64,000 bases of DNA from contig JAUNOY010000012.1 of the NCBI GenBank assembly GCA_030536995.1, positions 1 through 64,000 of the forward strand. Direction: 5' to 3'. The stretch is from Eubacteriales bacterium. Lineage in GTDB: Bacteria > Bacillota > Clostridia > Lachnospirales > Lachnospiraceae. Positions 63,800-64,000 of this stretch are shown here, piece after piece. Under the pieces are notes generated by a model that did not search any database, was not told the DNA's origin, and saw only the letters and a program-made list of their open reading frames with translations. Numbering within the stretch: the stretch's first letter is position 1; each line of letters starts with the position of its first letter. The position numbers and the translations under genes were made by a program.

Positions 63800-64000
63800 T
63801 CAGCTATGTTTAAATCGTTTTTTTATTTCTGTTTCACCATTTTTCAGCCATTCACGAACCTCTTCGTTATCCCCAAGAATATTGAGAAACGCCTGATATT
63901 CGTCCTGAATCCCTTTTCCATGAGGTACCATATAAGCGCCGCCATCGCTCCCAAGGGCAACTTTTGCGCCCATTTTGTAGGCAAGCTTTACATTTTCTTC
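63800..64000 (-). CDS. Amidohydrolase family protein, C-terminal fragment (runs off window)
   Basis: 67 codons are visible on the minus strand, from the right edge to a TGA at 63800-63802. KVALGSDGGAYMVPHGKG carries the metal-binding aspartate of the imidazolonepropionase-like amidohydrolases, followed by YQAFLNILG. The N-terminus and other metal ligands lie outside, so the substrate cannot be judged. The terminator lies just beyond. Confidence 0.75.
   Translation of the reverse strand, partial: EENVKLAYKMGAKVALGSDGGAYMVPHGKGIQDEYQAFLNILGDNEEVREWLKNGETEIKKRFKHS

Noticed and set aside
1-64000. CRISPR arrays, insertion sequences, integrases, prophage
   Set aside because: No repeat-spacer array, transposase, integrase or phage structural gene was recognised anywhere in the window.

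Overview
The window looks like chromosomal DNA of a low-to-mid-GC anaerobic Firmicute, most likely family Lachnospiraceae (genus not resolved). The signs are housekeeping genes in clostridial arrangement: a split transketolase, long-form Prs, a glgC-glgD pair, dnaX-ybaB-recR, a Bacillus-type large SRP RNA and FolT behind a probable THF riboswitch. Sporulation-linked genes (spoVG, yyaC) and many families typical of this group (DUF5711, DUF4367, DUF5702, DUF6382/FHA, DUF1284) agree. I see no prophage, insertion sequence, CRISPR array or clear foreign island. Nearly everything is vertical-looking core or near-core genome.

Layout. 1-305: tandem strong promoters firing off the left edge. 306-3612: envelope operon (LysM protein with a decayed JAMM-like domain, DUF5711, CvpA). 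3811-8168: yyaC, the transketolase/transaldolase-like operon and a LacI-type regulator. 8181-12458: recR-ybaB-dnaX, pfkA and the SRP RNA. 12463-16845: two MATE exporters (the first behind an apparent terminator attenuator), DUF1284, bioY and the tRNA deaminase tadA. 16950-20586: tRNA-Pro, a DUF6128-like protein, an NrdG-type activase, a 3D-domain cell-wall protein and spoVG. 20674-23066: glycogen genes. 23419-28495: murC, a dense DnaA-box cluster, then dnaD-like, dnaC/dnaI-like and prs. 28550-32598: asnS with an SbcD/YhaO-YhaN-type pair. 32808-38000: a large secreted SGNH protein and galK-galT. 38134-43376: a membrane-anchored protein with a C39-like tail, a methyltransferase, mtnN and a TSCPD protein. 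43442-50259: beta-CASP hydrolase, DUF4367/ECF-sigma genes flanking murG, HIT, an orphan histidine kinase and rhomboid. 50390-59811: an 11-gene Tad/Flp-type pilus operon including a 59-residue Flp1-like pilin. 60112-64000: GNAT, a gutted SGNH pseudogene, riboswitch-folT, a repeat lipoprotein and a partial amidohydrolase.

How the genes work together. The Tad operon is complete enough to build a surface fibre: TadZ, CpaF ATPase, TadB/TadC platform, pilin, pseudopilin-like proteins, two prepilin peptidases and an FHA output protein. The dnaD/dnaC pair loads replicative helicase and sits directly behind seven perfect DnaA boxes, so DnaA probably controls it. The non-coding regions gave the most notable signals: the DnaA-box array, the MATE attenuator with an upstream ORF, the folT riboswitch, and the tandem left-edge promoters. 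All functional statements rest on reading the sequence; no database search was run.
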